64,000 bases of DNA from Anaeramoeba flamelloides (GCA_027625915.1 JANTQA010000020.1:682001-746000); one strand, 5' to 3'. Positions 38,401-52,789 are shown, numbered from the stretch's first letter. Translations and numbers: made by a program. Notes: generated by a model not told the origin, from the letters alone.

Positions 38401-41179
38401 TTTTTCAAATTTTTTGAAATTTTCAAAGATTAGGTATTCGTTTTTTTTTCAATTATTAAGACTATAAACAAGAAACTGTTCTTATTAAAATCAGTTATTT
38501 GATAATAATTATTTATTTTTTTTATTATTGGAATTATTAATTTGAATAAGTTTTGTTTGTTTGAAAATATTTAAAAAATAAAGAAATACATAATAAAACC
38601 TATTGGTATTTTTAATCATTCAAGGATGACCAATTCACTGAAATAATTTAAGATTGGATTATTGATTATTGATTATTTATAATGAAATTAAAAAGTATTT
38701 CTTTAGGTTTTTAGTCGAATTTTCCAGGTTTAAAAAAAAAAAAATTGGGAATATTTTTAATTTAATAGTTTGGTTGAATTTTTCTGATTTTTTTTGTTCA
38801 ACGAATTGAAAAAAATTGATTGGAAATGTTCTTTGAATCAAATAAATTATATTATTTTCAAGTTCAAAATAATTATTGAAATTTTTTTAAAAAGTAAGCT
38901 GATTTTTTATACTGAAGTAATTTTTCAACTTAGTGGTTTCGTTTTTAAAGGACATTTTTTGTTACTTTCTTCATCTACAATATCAGGTTTCTTTTTTCGT
39001 CAAAGAAAATATTTTTTTTTGAAAGAATTTGGAATTAGGTTGGATTTTTGATCTTTTACAATTTCGAAAAAGGGGATCAGACTTTTAAAAACAATATTTC
39101 ATTTTGTAAAATAGCATTAAAAGTAATTCAGGTCTTGGAGTAATCATATTTTTACTGGGTTTTTCAATTTCAAGATGCCTTGAATTTTTTTTTGAATTTG
39201 CTATTAAATTTACTAGAATATTTTTTTTAGTGTTACTGGTTCCTTAAGTGGATCAAATTCTCAGAATTTTCTATACTTTTTTTTATACTCTTTGTTTTTT
39301 CTAAATCTAAATTAATCGAGAATAACTTTGTTAGTTATTAATCAACTCCATTTATCCATTGATTAATTTATCATTTTCAGACTCCTTAAATAAAGCATTT
39401 CACTTTTTTATGAATGGTTTTTTTAATGGTTGAAATACTGTTAAAAAAAGAGTATTTGCAAATTAAAATTGTTTTTGACTTTTTTTTTTTTGACAATGAA
39501 CTATTTTTTGTTTTTTATTTTGAAACGCGTTTGAAATAAGCATTTTTTTTTTTTTTTTTTTTTTGACTTTATTGGAAATATAAACAATAAATATTTATAT
39601 ATAATATTATATCATATAAATTATTTTTATCAAGAAAATATTCATCAAAGATAAGAAATCCTTTCTTCAATAAAAATATCAAGTAAATATTTTTTTCCAA
39701 TTTTTGGGCATATCAGAAAATTTCGATAAAAAATTAATTATATCAACTTTTGTTTTTATCGTGAGTTATTTTTTTGAGAAAATGATAAAAAAGCAAAAAT
39801 AATGTGGCTTAGGGTATTCAAATCCCTGGATTTTCAGATTTTATTTTGACACTTTACTACTGGTCTATTATCGGTTACCTAAAAACTTTTTCTTTTTTTT
39901 TTTCAATTTTTAAAATGGGTTTGAAATTAATAATTTGTAAAAAACTAAAAGAAAAGCGGATATTTAAACCATCGTTCTTTTAAAAAAGAGTAGCTAAAAA
40001 AAAAAACTTTCAAAAGTATTTATAAAATTGTTTATAAAATTTAGTCAGAACTTTTTTCAGGACTTTCCAAAAAAATATTTGAAAAAATATTTTAAAACTA
40101 CATTTTGAAAAATATTCATTAAAATTTATTTTTTTCTTTTTATTTATTAATTTTCACTTAAAAATACTCTTTTATTTAAATTTTTTATTTTTATAGCTTT
40201 TTATATCCAAAATTGTTTCAGCATTTTCGAAAACAAATATTACTAGGATGGTCGAAGATTATTAGTTTACTATCAATTCATAATTTTGATTTTATATCAG
40301 AAAGATTCATATCTTCAATTATTTCAAAAAAAGAAACATTAGAGACACAATTAAATATTTACCAAGGAAACAGTTATTTTCATTTACAGGTAAAATTAAT
40401 TTTCTTCTACTTATTTTTTTCGTTTATATTTTTTTTGCAGTAATCAACAAAAAACAAAAAAAATAAAAATTATCACTTTCTTTCTATTTTTTATTGAAAT
40501 TTTTTTGAAAATAATAGAATGCAAAATCTGAAAAAGTTACTGAATTAATTGAAAAAATATTAGACACGATGTCTATCACATCAAAATTAGAAATTAAAAT
40601 CGCTCTATTAAAAATTCTTGAAAACTTAATTTCACAAATCAATACAACGGAATTAAAGTATAAAGAAATGGTTAAAACACTAAATAAAGTTTATCAATTT
40701 GCAGAGAATTTCAAAAAAAAAAAGCAGTTAAAAGGTAAAATTTTGTTTTTTTTTTCTTCATTTAATATAAACAATTTTAAATAATTTACGAGCAAATCTC
40801 AACTTTGATATATTATTTTTAAGTTTTGTTTGCTTTTTGAAATGATTTAAGAGAATCCTGACAAAAAGGAACTTTTATGAAAAAAGTTCAAATTTAATTT
40901 ATTCATGGATATTTTCATTAATATGGACACCAGTGTAAATATGAATGTTTTAAAAACTCTATTTTTTTTACAACAGTCCATATTTACTCTTGTGGATAAA
41001 TAACGTTCTTCATTTTAAATTGCTTCATTATTTGAGTAAAATTTTATTATTGATTTATTCGATTAAAAATATCATGTATAAATTCACCAAAGAAAAAAAC
41101 AAAATTATCACCTTCTAATTAAGATTTCAAACGCACACACACACATACATACATACACACATACACACATACACACATA

Positions 41180-41238
<59 letters not shown>

Positions 41239-43624
41239 CACATGTATTACAATTTTTCGTTTTAAAATCACGAAAGACTTATAAAATCGCGTTTTTTCAA
41301 TTTTTTTACATTTTTTTTTCGTTTCATTCGTTGTTTTCGTTTTTTGTTTTTTAAAAAAGTCCTCGAATTATTTTGAAATCATACTTTTCGTTCCTTGGGT
41401 CTGAAAAAATGCAAACGAAAAAACTTGCAAACTGCGAAAAAAAAAAAAAAAAACAATTATATACGGGTAAGTCATAATTGCCTTAAAAGCATTGGAAAAA
41501 TAATGAGATTTAACAATTTCCCATTTAAGTGGGATGTTTTGTTATTAAAACCATGAAAATACTTTTCTTTTCAATTTTGAAAACACCAGGACAATACAAA
41601 GTAGGGGTTCGGTTTAGAACTCTTGAAAATTATAAACTCTTTAGACACAGAGTAAAAAGAATTATTTTTACTTAAAAAAATTAACTAGTTGGGGAAGAAA
41701 AGTGGTCAAAATTTTCACTTTTTTACCAATTCCAAATTAGATCAGCTCTGCCTAATTTTTTTGTGTTTTGATTATATATATATATATCAGACAAACGAAT
41801 TTTTTGCATTGCTCATACTTGTAAAACCCTTTTAATAAAACCAAAAAAAAAACGTCACACCTGTGATATATAAGATAAAGAAATTTTCTTTGATCACATA
41901 TGATAATTTTTTTTTCTTTATTATTTTTAGAAAATAGTTCCAACAGTTGTGAATTATTATTTATTGATTAATCAAACAATTTACATTCACAAAGAAAATA
42001 ATGATAAACATATAATTTTTCAAAAATATTTTTTATTTTTATTAATTTCCAAATTGTATTAATCTCAAAAAATTATTAAGATTCCTTTTTTGAAAGTAAA
42101 AAACTATAAGAAAAAATTGAAAAAAAAATATTTTCCTTTAAAAAATGAAATAATATATTCAAAATCAAATCTTAAACTTTAATTTCTTTATAATTTATAC
42201 TCTTATAAATCAAATAAATCATTAACTTAATTAGGGCATCTACTGAAATTATCATGCATGACACTGCAAAGATCACCGCATTTTATGTTAACAGATAATC
42301 TTGATACTCTCTTTCAAAAAACCATACTGCAGGGTTACAAATCACAAAAAAACAAAGAATTCATCGAAACGGCATTAATTGCATTTTTCCTTGAATGCAA
42401 GCCAAATGAAAATGATCAAGAAAAAACAAATTATCAAAAGAAATTCCATTTACCAAACCCCTATTTAAAAACCCATGATTGGAATTTGGAACCAAAACTA
42501 GAAAGTTTAGTACCCGTTTACCGAAGCGATGACTCTATCAGCAAAAGATATATCAAAAGTATTTGTAAAAAAATATATTTTGATAAAAAAAAACTGAAAT
42601 TTCAACTCAATTATAATGTATTAAGGGATCTGTTAATTATTTGCTTTTTAATCGAATCCGAATATATTTCACAGGAAATAATTGAACCCATATTTAATAA
42701 TAAAGATCAAGAACTACCGAATCAATTAATTATTTGTAAAGCACTAAACATTTTGTTTAGTGCTGAAATGAAAAATTATTTTATTGAAAAAAAAAAAATT
42801 AAGTCCTTGATTACAATTAAATCATTAAAAACGATTTTTGTAAATAATTTAAATAACTTTTTAATTTTAATAATGAATGAAATTGGGATTTTTCGAGCAG
42901 GTATTAATACAAAGGCATTAAAATTTACAAATTATTTTGAAAATATTTCACAGGAATATTTAACAAAAAATCACTTTATTAAATTTTCAAATTATTTAAA
43001 AAAAAAAAATTACAAGATTTCAATATATTGGAATAATTTTGAATTAGAAAAAAAAACCCAAATGGAAAAAAAGAAAAGAAAAAATGAAATAAACAATTTG
43101 ATATATTCTTGGTTAAAAAAAACTCAAGAAAAGGAAGAAAACAAAGAAACAACAACTATTTTTTCCAGATTTACTTTGAATAAAGCAGACAATTTGATAA
43201 AATTCACAAAATTCACAAATAAGCAAGAGAAAAATAAAAAAAAAAATTCACAAAAAAATGAAATTTATTTAGAATTTTTAAAAGAAATTCTCAAAATTAA
43301 TTCCAAAATTAAAAATTATGAACTTTTCCAAGATGTCAAAATTGTCAGATTTTTATTGCATCCAGATGAAGAAATTGGTACATTGATTTCTCATAATTTG
43401 CAAATATGTTTATTAAATAATTTAAAATTCTTTGGTCCTTATATTAATTGCTTATTAAATTTATTACCAGACAAAGAATTGCTAACTCCACAAAGCGAAT
43501 TTACCGTTTTGAGTCAAATATATCATTTAATAAAATTAATAATTAATTACAATAACTTTTTAATTAATGAAAATAATAATAATTTCCAAAACTTGAAGCG
43601 TGATAATAAGAATATTGAAAATAA

Positions 43625-43665
<41 letters not shown>

Positions 43666-46600
43666 GTAGTAAAAATAATAACAACAAGAATAAAAAAAAT
43701 AATAAGAATAATCAAAATAAAAATAAAAATGAAAATGAAAATGACAATGATAACAATGATGATAAAAATAACATTTATCTAAGTTATGAAATATTAAATA
43801 TCAATTATTCTATTTTAAATTTAATTGATGTATGGTGTTTAATAATTTTAAGTGAAAATTTTTATGAATTAAGATTATTAAGCTTTAAGGTCATGAAAAA
43901 AAATTATCAATTACAATCAATTTTAAAAAAAAATTATGAATATGAAATAAACACTGATTCTGAAGAATTTAAAAACACTAAATTAATTCGTTTAGGAAGT
44001 TTGGAAGAAATCGAACACATTCCTTATTCATATATCCCCATTTACCAAATTATCAAAGAAAACGAGAAAAACATATACACGCAGGTGAAAAACAATTGTG
44101 TCACTGAATTCCAATTTGGCATCAAGAATTTTAAAAAAGATGTAAATATTATCCATACCAATCATAAGAATGATAAGAATGATAAGAATGATAAATTATC
44201 AAAAATAACTAAAAGTATTATTTCAACGAATAATTTTAACTTTTGGCTCTTATTTTTAGGAGAAATAGGACAGCTAACTGTCAAATATGAAAAGGTTAAT
44301 TTTTTGAGAATTATCAAAAAATATATCTTCCAATTAATTAATGATTTCAATGACAAAGATTTTCTTGAAGAAATTCTCAGGACATCGAATTTTGAATTTT
44401 GGATTGGGTTGCATACTTTAATTGGAAGTTTGGTTGGATTGAAAATTGAATTAAATAAATCCAAAACACAAAAATTTGAAGGCGGCGCAATTGCTCGGAA
44501 AAAAAACTTGTTAAGAAAGGATTATTTCAATTCCAAAGAGATCCTGAAAAAAATTTATTCTACGTTTTGTGAAAAATACTATCAAATTGTTAAAAAGGAA
44601 GAAGAAAAAGACTTTGGAGAGCTCTTCATTATCCCGTTATTTACGGTTCACCCGTATGCTATAACCCCGATTTTCCAATCACTGTTCTCTTGGGTTAAAG
44701 GGGAGATTAAAAACAATGGTAGTAATATCAGTGCTAGCAGTAATAGTAAATTAGCCATAAGCAGTAATAGTAGCAATGATTTCAGTAGTAGTACTAATAG
44801 TAGTATTCTTAGTAAGGGTAATAAGGACACGGCTAAGGATTATCTCCGCAATGTTAAAGATTCTGAAAATGATCTCAATAAAGAGCAAATTGATCTCTAT
44901 TTAGATAAATTTATTGTTAATAAAATGGTGCGAATCTTATCCCAAAATATATATTTGAGACAATCAATTGAACAAGATCCAATTTTATTTAAAGTGTTTC
45001 CCGATTTTATTAAATTTAATGAACAATTATTTGAGCAATCTGGGACAAATGAAATCATTAAAAAAAATAAAATTAATTTAAAATTATTTAGTGGCCCGAA
45101 TACTGGCATTCGATATTTAAATTTTTCAAAGCATGTTTTGAATCATTGTATAATAATTATCAATTTTTGTAATGCGATATTGAAATTTATACAGTTTCCA
45201 AATGGGATATTAATCAAGCCATTATTAAAGCCGACATTTGGAGAACACAAATATTGGCCAATGGGCAAAAGATACAATTCTTTAATTTTTTTGCAATTGT
45301 TCACTGGGATTGGGAAAAAATCAAAAGTTTTATTTAAATTTTTAAAAAGTAAAAAAAAGAAATTATTAAATCAAAAGAAATTAAAATTAGTAAATAAAAT
45401 TGACAAAATTAATGCAATGACAAATAATATTGTTCATATCGCCATTGAGAAATTAATTAGAGTTGGGCCATTTTCATTAAATTATTTAAATATGTATAAT
45501 AACATGCCGATAATCAACTGGTTATACCAAGAAGAAAAATTAGGGTTCAATATTTTTAAATGGATTTTATGCTTTGATTTTACGAATTTATTTAAAAAAT
45601 TTTTAAATAATATTTTTAATAATTATAATAATAAAAAGAAAACCAAGGGCAACAATAGGCACAGCAATGACAACAACAACAAAAATGATGACAACGGCGA
45701 GGGTGGTAATACCGACAGTACTGATAAAGGTAGCAGTAGTGATGATGACGATGATGACGATGATAACGATTACTGTGATGATGGCAATGATCAAGAAGAT
45801 TTGAATAGTAATATGTTTTATAATGTTAATGAGCATGATAAATCCATTGCCAATTTATATTTTAGTGCCATTTGTCAACAATTTTTTTTCACAAAGGATT
45901 TGATATTAACAAAAATTGATTTTAAATTTAAAAATCAATTAATAAATTTAAATATGGAATTGATTAGATTGAAAAAAAATAATTTAGATAATAATAAGAT
46001 TAAAAAAATTAATAAAAAGGATTTTGATAAAATTTTGGATCATGAAAATAATGAAAATAGCAATAGCAATATCAACAACAAGAACACTGAAAAGGTGGAT
46101 GACAATAAAAAAAGCACAATTATAAAAAGTGAAAGTACTGGCTTTATAAATGCATTGAGGAGTCAAACGAACCAAATAGATAGGAATTCTTTAAAAATGA
46201 ATCAAATTTTAAATAATGAATTTAGTGCAATCATTTTACAAAATGCGGGCGATTTATTGTTAATTTGTCTAATTAAATTAATTAACCCAATAAAAAAAAT
46301 TAGAAAGGATTCCTATAAAGCGCTATGGAGGATAGTCCCGTGTCTTTTAGGATTAAATTGGCACCAAGAAAACTTAAGTAATTCAATCAAGATTTATAAT
46401 CAATTTAAAGAGAACTATCATTTAATCAAAAGTACAAATTCCAAAACAATTAAAAAGATAGCTTTACAGTTGAATAAAACCATGAGCAATTATTGTGTCA
46501 TTTTCACGGAGCAAGTAATATTACAAGCTTTTAAAAGACTTTTGAACATTAATAAGAATTTATTATTTAAACAAGACCAAAAAATTTTAATTTGGTTATT

Positions 46601-48685
46601 CAAAATTATAAAGCCCTGGATTAAAAATATCAATTTAACTGAAAAAAACATCATTATTTTAAATACAAATTTCGAAAAAAAAAGTACAATTTTATCTTCA
46701 GTTATTCTTGTACAATTTTATCAAATTACTAGTAATTTAATATTAAAATATAAATTGAATTACTTTCCACAATATTTATCCAAATTGTGGATTAATTTGA
46801 TTAAAATTAATAAAAATATAAATAATGCAAACAACTTTTTCATTTATCAAAATATTAAAATAATAATTAATTTATTCCTAAGTAAATTTAACAATTTAAA
46901 ATTCAATAACAAATTGTCTAGACTAATAATCAAAAAAATATATCAACGATATCCCAATAAAGTAATAATACCTTTAATTTCTAATTTCACATTACAATCT
47001 TGGCTACGGTTTAATTATTTTGAACATAATAGTAATTTAAATAATAAGAATGATGACGATGATAACTTTCAATTCCAGCAAGATTTCACTTTAATTAAAA
47101 AAATTGCAATTGAAAGAAAGCAGTATGATTATCATTTTGAAAAGGATTTCATTAATTTAAATAATAATATGTTTATTTTAAAGCATTTGGCATTAAATTC
47201 AATAAACACTTTTTTGCCCTATTTGATACCAACACTCCACTTTTCGTTAATTTGGATTTCTTCAATACATATCCAATTTGGGAATTTTAATAAGAATTTA
47301 AAAAAAAATTGTAATCAAATAATTAAATTATTTAAAAATACTTTTCTTTCATTGAAAAGGGAAAAAATGGAATTAGGTCTTCAAATTGATAATTTATTAT
47401 TAGATTTTAAAAAATTAAAAAAAAATAAATTTACATTTGATTGGATTTTTATAAACCTGAATCGTAATGAGAATGATGATGAGAATGATGATGATGATGT
47501 AAAAGGGTGGGGACAGGGAAATATTAGAGATGCTGATATTAGAATACAGGGGAAAAATTTAAAGCCGATCAATTTTTATAAATTTATTAATAAAATTATT
47601 AATATCTTAATTCATTTTATACCAGATATTAAACAAGTTTGGGGTGAAGAATCTTTAAAATGGTTGTATTTTTCGATCAATATTAATTATTCTTATTATT
47701 CTTTATTAATTTATAAATATTTTTTAAACCCATATAATGAGCTTCATTTGAATAAATATTGCTTTTCAATTATTCAATTATGTAATTCGTTTCTCCAAGT
47801 GCAAATAGAAAATACAAATTCGAGGAAATTGTTAATTAAACACTCTAGAAGAACACTATCTTCTAAGAATCTAATAAAAACACTTAAAAGTAAAAAAAAT
47901 CACCAAAATTCAAATTTTTTTAAAAATGCAATAAAAAAAAAATTGAATGTAAAAATTATTAATCAAAATTTGTTTTTAGAACAATATTTAATAATTTTAA
48001 AATTAATAATTAAAAAATTAATGAAAAAAAAAAAAAAAAATCAATTAATTAATTATACAAACCATTTTTTATTTTGTTTATCTTTCTTACATTCGCAAAA
48101 GTCTTCCTTAATCATTTATTACAAGCAAGCAATCAAAATTATAAAATTATTAATTAAAAATTATCAAATTGGTTTGATTGATTTTAATGAAAAGGATTTC
48201 ATTAAATTTTCCAAGCACTTAAAAAATTCTTTTATTAATTTATTATTAACTGGTTTGAATTATATTAACCTACATAAAGATATCTTTAAAATTATTATAA
48301 ATTTAACCTTTGTAAAAAAATTATCATTAATAAATATAATTAATAAAGATGTAAAATTTTTAAAATTTGCTCAAGTAATTTTATTAATTTTTTACTTCTA
48401 TTCTTATTCTTTTAATAATAATCCAAATAATATCCTAGATTTATTAGATAAAATTAATAAAATTTTATTAAAAGTTGATCAAAATACTAATACTAATGAT
48501 AATGATGTAAATATTAATAAAAAGAAAAAGGGTAATGATGATAACGAAGATGATGAAGATAAAAAGGATACTAATAATAAAAATAAAAATAAAAATAAAA
48601 ATAAAAATAAAAATAAAAATATTATTTGTCTTGGTGATGACGATGACGATGATGATAAGAATAACAATAAGAAGAAGAAGAATAA

Positions 48686-48766
<81 letters not shown>

Positions 48767-50424
48767 ACAATTAATCGATTTGTTAAAGAATTTAAAGCAA
48801 TATTTAATTGATAATAAGCAAAAAAGGTTACAAACTATTTTTAATAAGTTTATTCAAAATTATTTTGTTGATTTTTTCTGGAATAATTATTTGCCAGAAT
48901 TTGCAAATAAATTAAATGAAATATTTTATTTGTTTCTAATCAATAAGGATTTAAATAATTATTATGGATTAATTTTCCAAATATTATTAAATTTATTTCG
49001 AAATGATGATTCAAAACTAATTTTAAATTCTTTTGGTTCAACAATTAAAATTATTACTGAAACTAGAGATTTTATAAATAAAAAATATTGATCAAATCAA
49101 TTTAGATATTGTCTTACAAATAATTAAAGTTTCTATTAAAAGAAGAGATAAAATCAAAATAACTAATAACTCAAAAAGTTTATTTATTAAAGAGAATACA
49201 AAAAAATACACAAATTTTTTCCATGTAACGAAATTATTATTACAATTAGAAAATAAATTTATTGATTTCAATAAAGAAGAAATTATCAAAATCGAAAATA
49301 ATCTTTGGTTAAAAGATCAACAAAAAATGAGTAATTTATTAAAAGAATATAATAACAATGGGCAAGGTGATGATGAAGATGATTACAACAATTTTAAAAA
49401 AAATAAAACATTAAATTCAAAGCATTCCTTAATAATATTAAAATCTTTTCAAAAATTTGAAAAAATTGTAAATACAAACAAAATTAAAAAAAGCAAAAAA
49501 AGTCTTAAAAGGGATAACCTAGATGATATACTAAATAATAATAAACAACAAGAGGAAGTGGAAGATGAAGTAGAAGTGGAAGTGGAAGTGGAATATGGAC
49601 TGGAAGAGGTGGGAATTGGAAAGAAAGACAAAACAAAAACGGGAAATGAAAGCATCAGCGAAATTGATAACATTTTTGACGACAATTTTGTTTCAATGTT
49701 AGGGATTGAACGAATTAATGACGAAAATGAAAATGTAAATAATTACCCAACAAATAGCATTAATGATAAACACAATGATAAGGATAAGCAACTAATAAAA
49801 AGTAGTTCTGATTCATCGTTCGACGAAATCGAATTAATTTCTTCAAATGTCAATACGTTGGATGAATTTGAAAAGGAATTAAACATTAATAGTAAAAAAA
49901 TGCAATCAAAATATTTAATTTCTGCTATTAGTTTGTCTGGTACCAAATTTAATGAAATTTTAAATAATCAAAGCCTGTCTTCAAAAAAGGATCGCAAATC
50001 ATCTCGCCTGAAGAGCGAAAGTGTTGAATTAAAGAGTAGAGTCACTCACTATCCAAGTATTAAACGTGTTCTATCAGATTCAAATTTACAAAAAAACTTT
50101 TTAAAATATATCTTATTACATTTTGATGAGCAGATTGAATTAGCTTTTGATTGCTATCAGAGTATACTTTCTTATAATGACGCAATATCAAATAACGAAG
50201 ATACAAAAATTCTTTGTGATTTAATTAAAAAAAAATATTTCGAGAGCAATTCTTTAGAAAAAATTAATTTTTCTGAAATTACAGAAATTGAAATTGAATT
50301 GGATTATAAGGAAGATATATCTTTACATCCAATAAAAAATCTTTTTACTAATTCTTTACAAGAACTTTTAGAAATATTAGAAAAACCTTATCAATCATTT
50401 TGTACCACATTTTTAGATAAATAA
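35473..50424 (+). CDS. FRY: Furry-family (FRY/Tao3/Mor2) giant scaffold
   Basis: Furry proteins are huge HEAT/armadillo-type scaffolds that act with NDR/LATS kinases and Mob in cell morphogenesis. Exons: 35473-36263, 40197-40389, 40518-40734, 41938 to about 42055, then about 42235 or 42272 to 50424. The first three junctions match in phase; the fourth is uncertain. Landmarks follow human FRY order: CLPYYEQFLQEY and LLREFAWSSFK (exon 1), ISLLSIHNFDFISERF (exon 2), EIKIALLKILENLI (exon 3), VPTVVNYYLLINQ (exon 4), IEKLIRVGPF near 45450, LFKIIKPWIKNINL near 46600, LPYLIPTLHFSLIW near 47215. Poly-Asn/Asp tracts lie near 43615-43770, 45620-45790 and 48480-48765. A TGA at 49089 ends the frame, but the +1 frame is open from 49078 to 50424, and one base fewer in the A6 run near 49080-49086 would join them. 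Total about 3,100 residues. Confidence 0.88.
36936..37319 (+). mobile_element. Repeat family G in FRY intron 1
   Basis: About 384 bp between AGTCGTTTTAAAAAAGT at the left and ACTTTTATAAAACGACTG at the right, which are inverted repeats. The right ~230 bp matches 24060-24265 in reverse. Non-coding. Confidence 0.55.
37363..37827 (+). mobile_element. TA-flanked MITE B, copy 2
   Basis: 465 bp, TA at 37361-37362 and 37828-37829. Left end CTGTTGTCCAAATAATACC, right end GGATCATTG. Aligns throughout with 3760-4245. In FRY intron 1. Confidence 0.65.
41131..41240. repeat. Microsatellite (CA)n/(CATA)n/(TA)n
   Basis: CA and CATA repeats passing into a pure TA block, inside the FRY intron between 40734 and 41938. 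Likely polymorphic. Confidence 0.95.
48672..48763 (+). repeat. AAT trinucleotide array encoding poly-Asn
   Basis: Uninterrupted AAT codons (about 28) within the FRY reading frame, next to Asp/Lys runs. It probably forms a disordered linker between helical repeats and is expected to vary in copy number. Confidence 0.95.
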
Positions 50425-50589
50425 AGAGTGTGTTTTTTTTTTTTTTTTTAATTTATAATTTCTGTTTTAATTTTAAAATATTCATTTTTAAATAAAATAA
50501 GATTTTTTTTTTATGATATAAAATTTTAATTTTTATTAAATAGTTTAATCTTTTGATTTTTTTTTATTTTTGAAGGGAGGGAATTAATT

Positions 50590-51610
50590 TCCTCTTACAG
50601 CAGTTAGATTTTCCAGAATTCAAAAGAATCGGTGAAAATTGATGATTTTTGCTCTATTCTAATAAATTCTGGAAACCCGCATTTAGCTTTTTTTTAGTTT
50701 GAGAAATAAAAGGAAAATTTCAATTTTTTTTTTTAAATTCCTAAAATTAAAAAAAAGCTAGGCACTTGACGACGTTTTCCAGTATTTCTAAATTTTTCGT
50801 TTTTTAATAAAGAATCATAATTTTCTTTATCACTAACCAATGATAAGATAAATAATGAGTCTATGTTCCAAATAATATCGAAAATATTATTCTTATTGTT
50901 TTTGTTAATTTGAATTAATTTTTTAATCCAAATTGTTCGATTTTTTTCATCGAATGTTCAGTCCCATAAAAAAGGATCGATATTTTCAATGATTTCTAAG
51001 TTTAAATCTTTTTTACAAAATTGCTAGATTTTGTTTTTATTTTATTCTTATCATAAACATAGAATATTTATTTAGATTATTTGTAAATTTACTTGGTTTT
51101 AAGATGGAAGTAGAACCCTTCCATTTTAAACGATTTTTTGTATTCAAGATTTTTTTAATTCAAGAAATAAACAGAAAATTTCAAAAATTTTCTGTTTATT
51201 TCTTAAATTAAAAAAAAAAACACAGTACCTTTCAAAGAATTCAAAAGTATTGAGTAAAACTAAATATTTTTCCTTATTCTTTTAAATTCTGGAAAAACGC
51301 AGTTAGGTTTTCTTGAGTTTTTTATTTATTTGTAAAATCAATAGATTTTCGTTAGGTTTTTTTTTTTTTTTTTTGAAATAAACCGAAATTTTATTAAAAT
51401 TTTTTGTTTATTTCAAAAAGTAAAAAAAAACGAGAACACTTAACAAATAAAATAGAAAACCTCAAAAAAAAACCTTGAACACTTTCCAAATAAAATAAAA
51501 AAGCTCTAAAAACCCAAAATACTTTACAAATAAAATAGAAACCCTTAAAAAAGCCTTGAGCACTTAAAAAAAAAAAAGAAAACCTCAAGAAAACCTGGAA
51601 CTCTAGAGAA
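50590..51610. repeat. Foldback element P, larger copy
   Basis: The left portion has a small inverted module, with ATTTTCCAGAATTCAAAAG near 50610 and the complementary AAATTCTGGAAA near 50666 and 51287. The palindromic centre near 51380-51415 (AATAAACCG, TTTATTAAAATTTT) is followed by at least three ~42-bp tandem units, each with GAACACTT..CAAATAAAATAG and AAACC elements (51430-51600). Same architecture as 21665-22170. Confidence 0.6.
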
Positions 51611-52257
51611 CTCTGCGACACAACTGTTGGTATATTATTATACCTAATAATTTTTTAATATTCTTGAACTTTTGATCCAGAACTATTTATTATCAATTTT
51701 ACTCTAAATCGTTTAACAATGATGTCTAGTAGTTTTAGACTTTCTACTTCCTAATAAATATTTTTTCCTTTTTTGAAAATTTTAATTTTTTTGATATGTG
51801 TTAAAAGCCAAGAATTTCTAATTTCTTTTTGAGTTTAAATATTCTTTTATATCTTGAAATTCTAACTTGATCTATTTTTGCTTCAGTTTTATTCATTATT
51901 CTAGGAAAGAATGTGTATTAATTTTTAAAAAATTGGTGGCTTTTTTCTTATCCAAGCATCTATGGTGTTGAACTATTTTTGAATTTAATTAAAAATAACT
52001 AATCCATAAAATAATTAACTGGTGCATATTGCTTTAAACATTTGTAATTTTACTCCATTGACTAAATGTTTCGCTGTTTAAAAATAATTTTGATTTTTTT
52101 AAAATTGGTTTTTGCTTTTTTTAGTTTTTTTAGATTTTTCTCTTTTTCAAGCCAAATTCCTAAATATTCATTTTTAGATAATTGATTTAATTTTGTTGTT
52201 TTATCAATATTAGGATTCATTCCAAATTCTTGGATAATTTTATAAATTATTATTACA

Positions 52258-52451
52258 CTCAGTTTCACTTTTAAGGCACAAACTTTCAACGAAATTTAAG
52301 GCACAAAAAAATCTTAAATTAAGGCACAAAATTTGCAATTTTTTTTTTACAATTTATTTTTACTAGAATTTGAATTTTGTGCCTTAAAATGAGGTTTTTA
52401 TTGTGCCTTAAATTTCGTTGGAAGTTCATGCCTTAAAAGTGAAACTGACTG
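52258..52451 (+). mobile_element. MITE A copy in LINE RT fragment
   Basis: 194 bp, TA-flanked (52256-52257, 52452-52453), starting CACTCAGTTTCACTTTTAAG. Inserted between the RT catalytic box and the thumb motif of the LINE. Confidence 0.9.
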
Positions 52452-52753
52452 TATCAATTTCTGGAAATAGGTCCTTTCATTATTAAAATCAGGTCATCTG
52501 TAAATAATTAAACATGATGAAGTAAATCTTTTATTTTTTCATTTAAAAATGGATAATAAATCCAAAAATAAACGAGTAAGTGGGTTCTCTTTGATAAACT
52601 CATATTCCTTCTTTTTTATAATATTTTTGTAACCAAATTTCGATTTTTTGATTTTTACTATATTTATTGAGGATATATGATGAACTAATACATGACTAAT
52701 TGTATCAAAGTATTGTTAAATATCAATTGTTACTATAAAAAATTCTTTATTGT

Positions 52754-52755
<2 letters not shown>

Positions 52756-52789
<34 letters not shown>

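Noticed and set aside
38794-39051. 85-codon frame inside FRY intron 1
   Set aside because: No similarity to Furry, no suitable splice phase, and Phe/Lys/Ile-rich composition typical of random AT-rich sequence.
48468-48774. Long Ile-rich and Ser-rich frames opposite or alongside FRY
   Set aside because: They are alternative readings of AAT/GAT repeats in the FRY coding sequence.
42258-49091. Proteasome activator PSME4/Blm10 as identity of the giant protein
   Set aside because: Length and HEAT-like composition fit loosely, but ordered landmarks match Furry and not PSME4.
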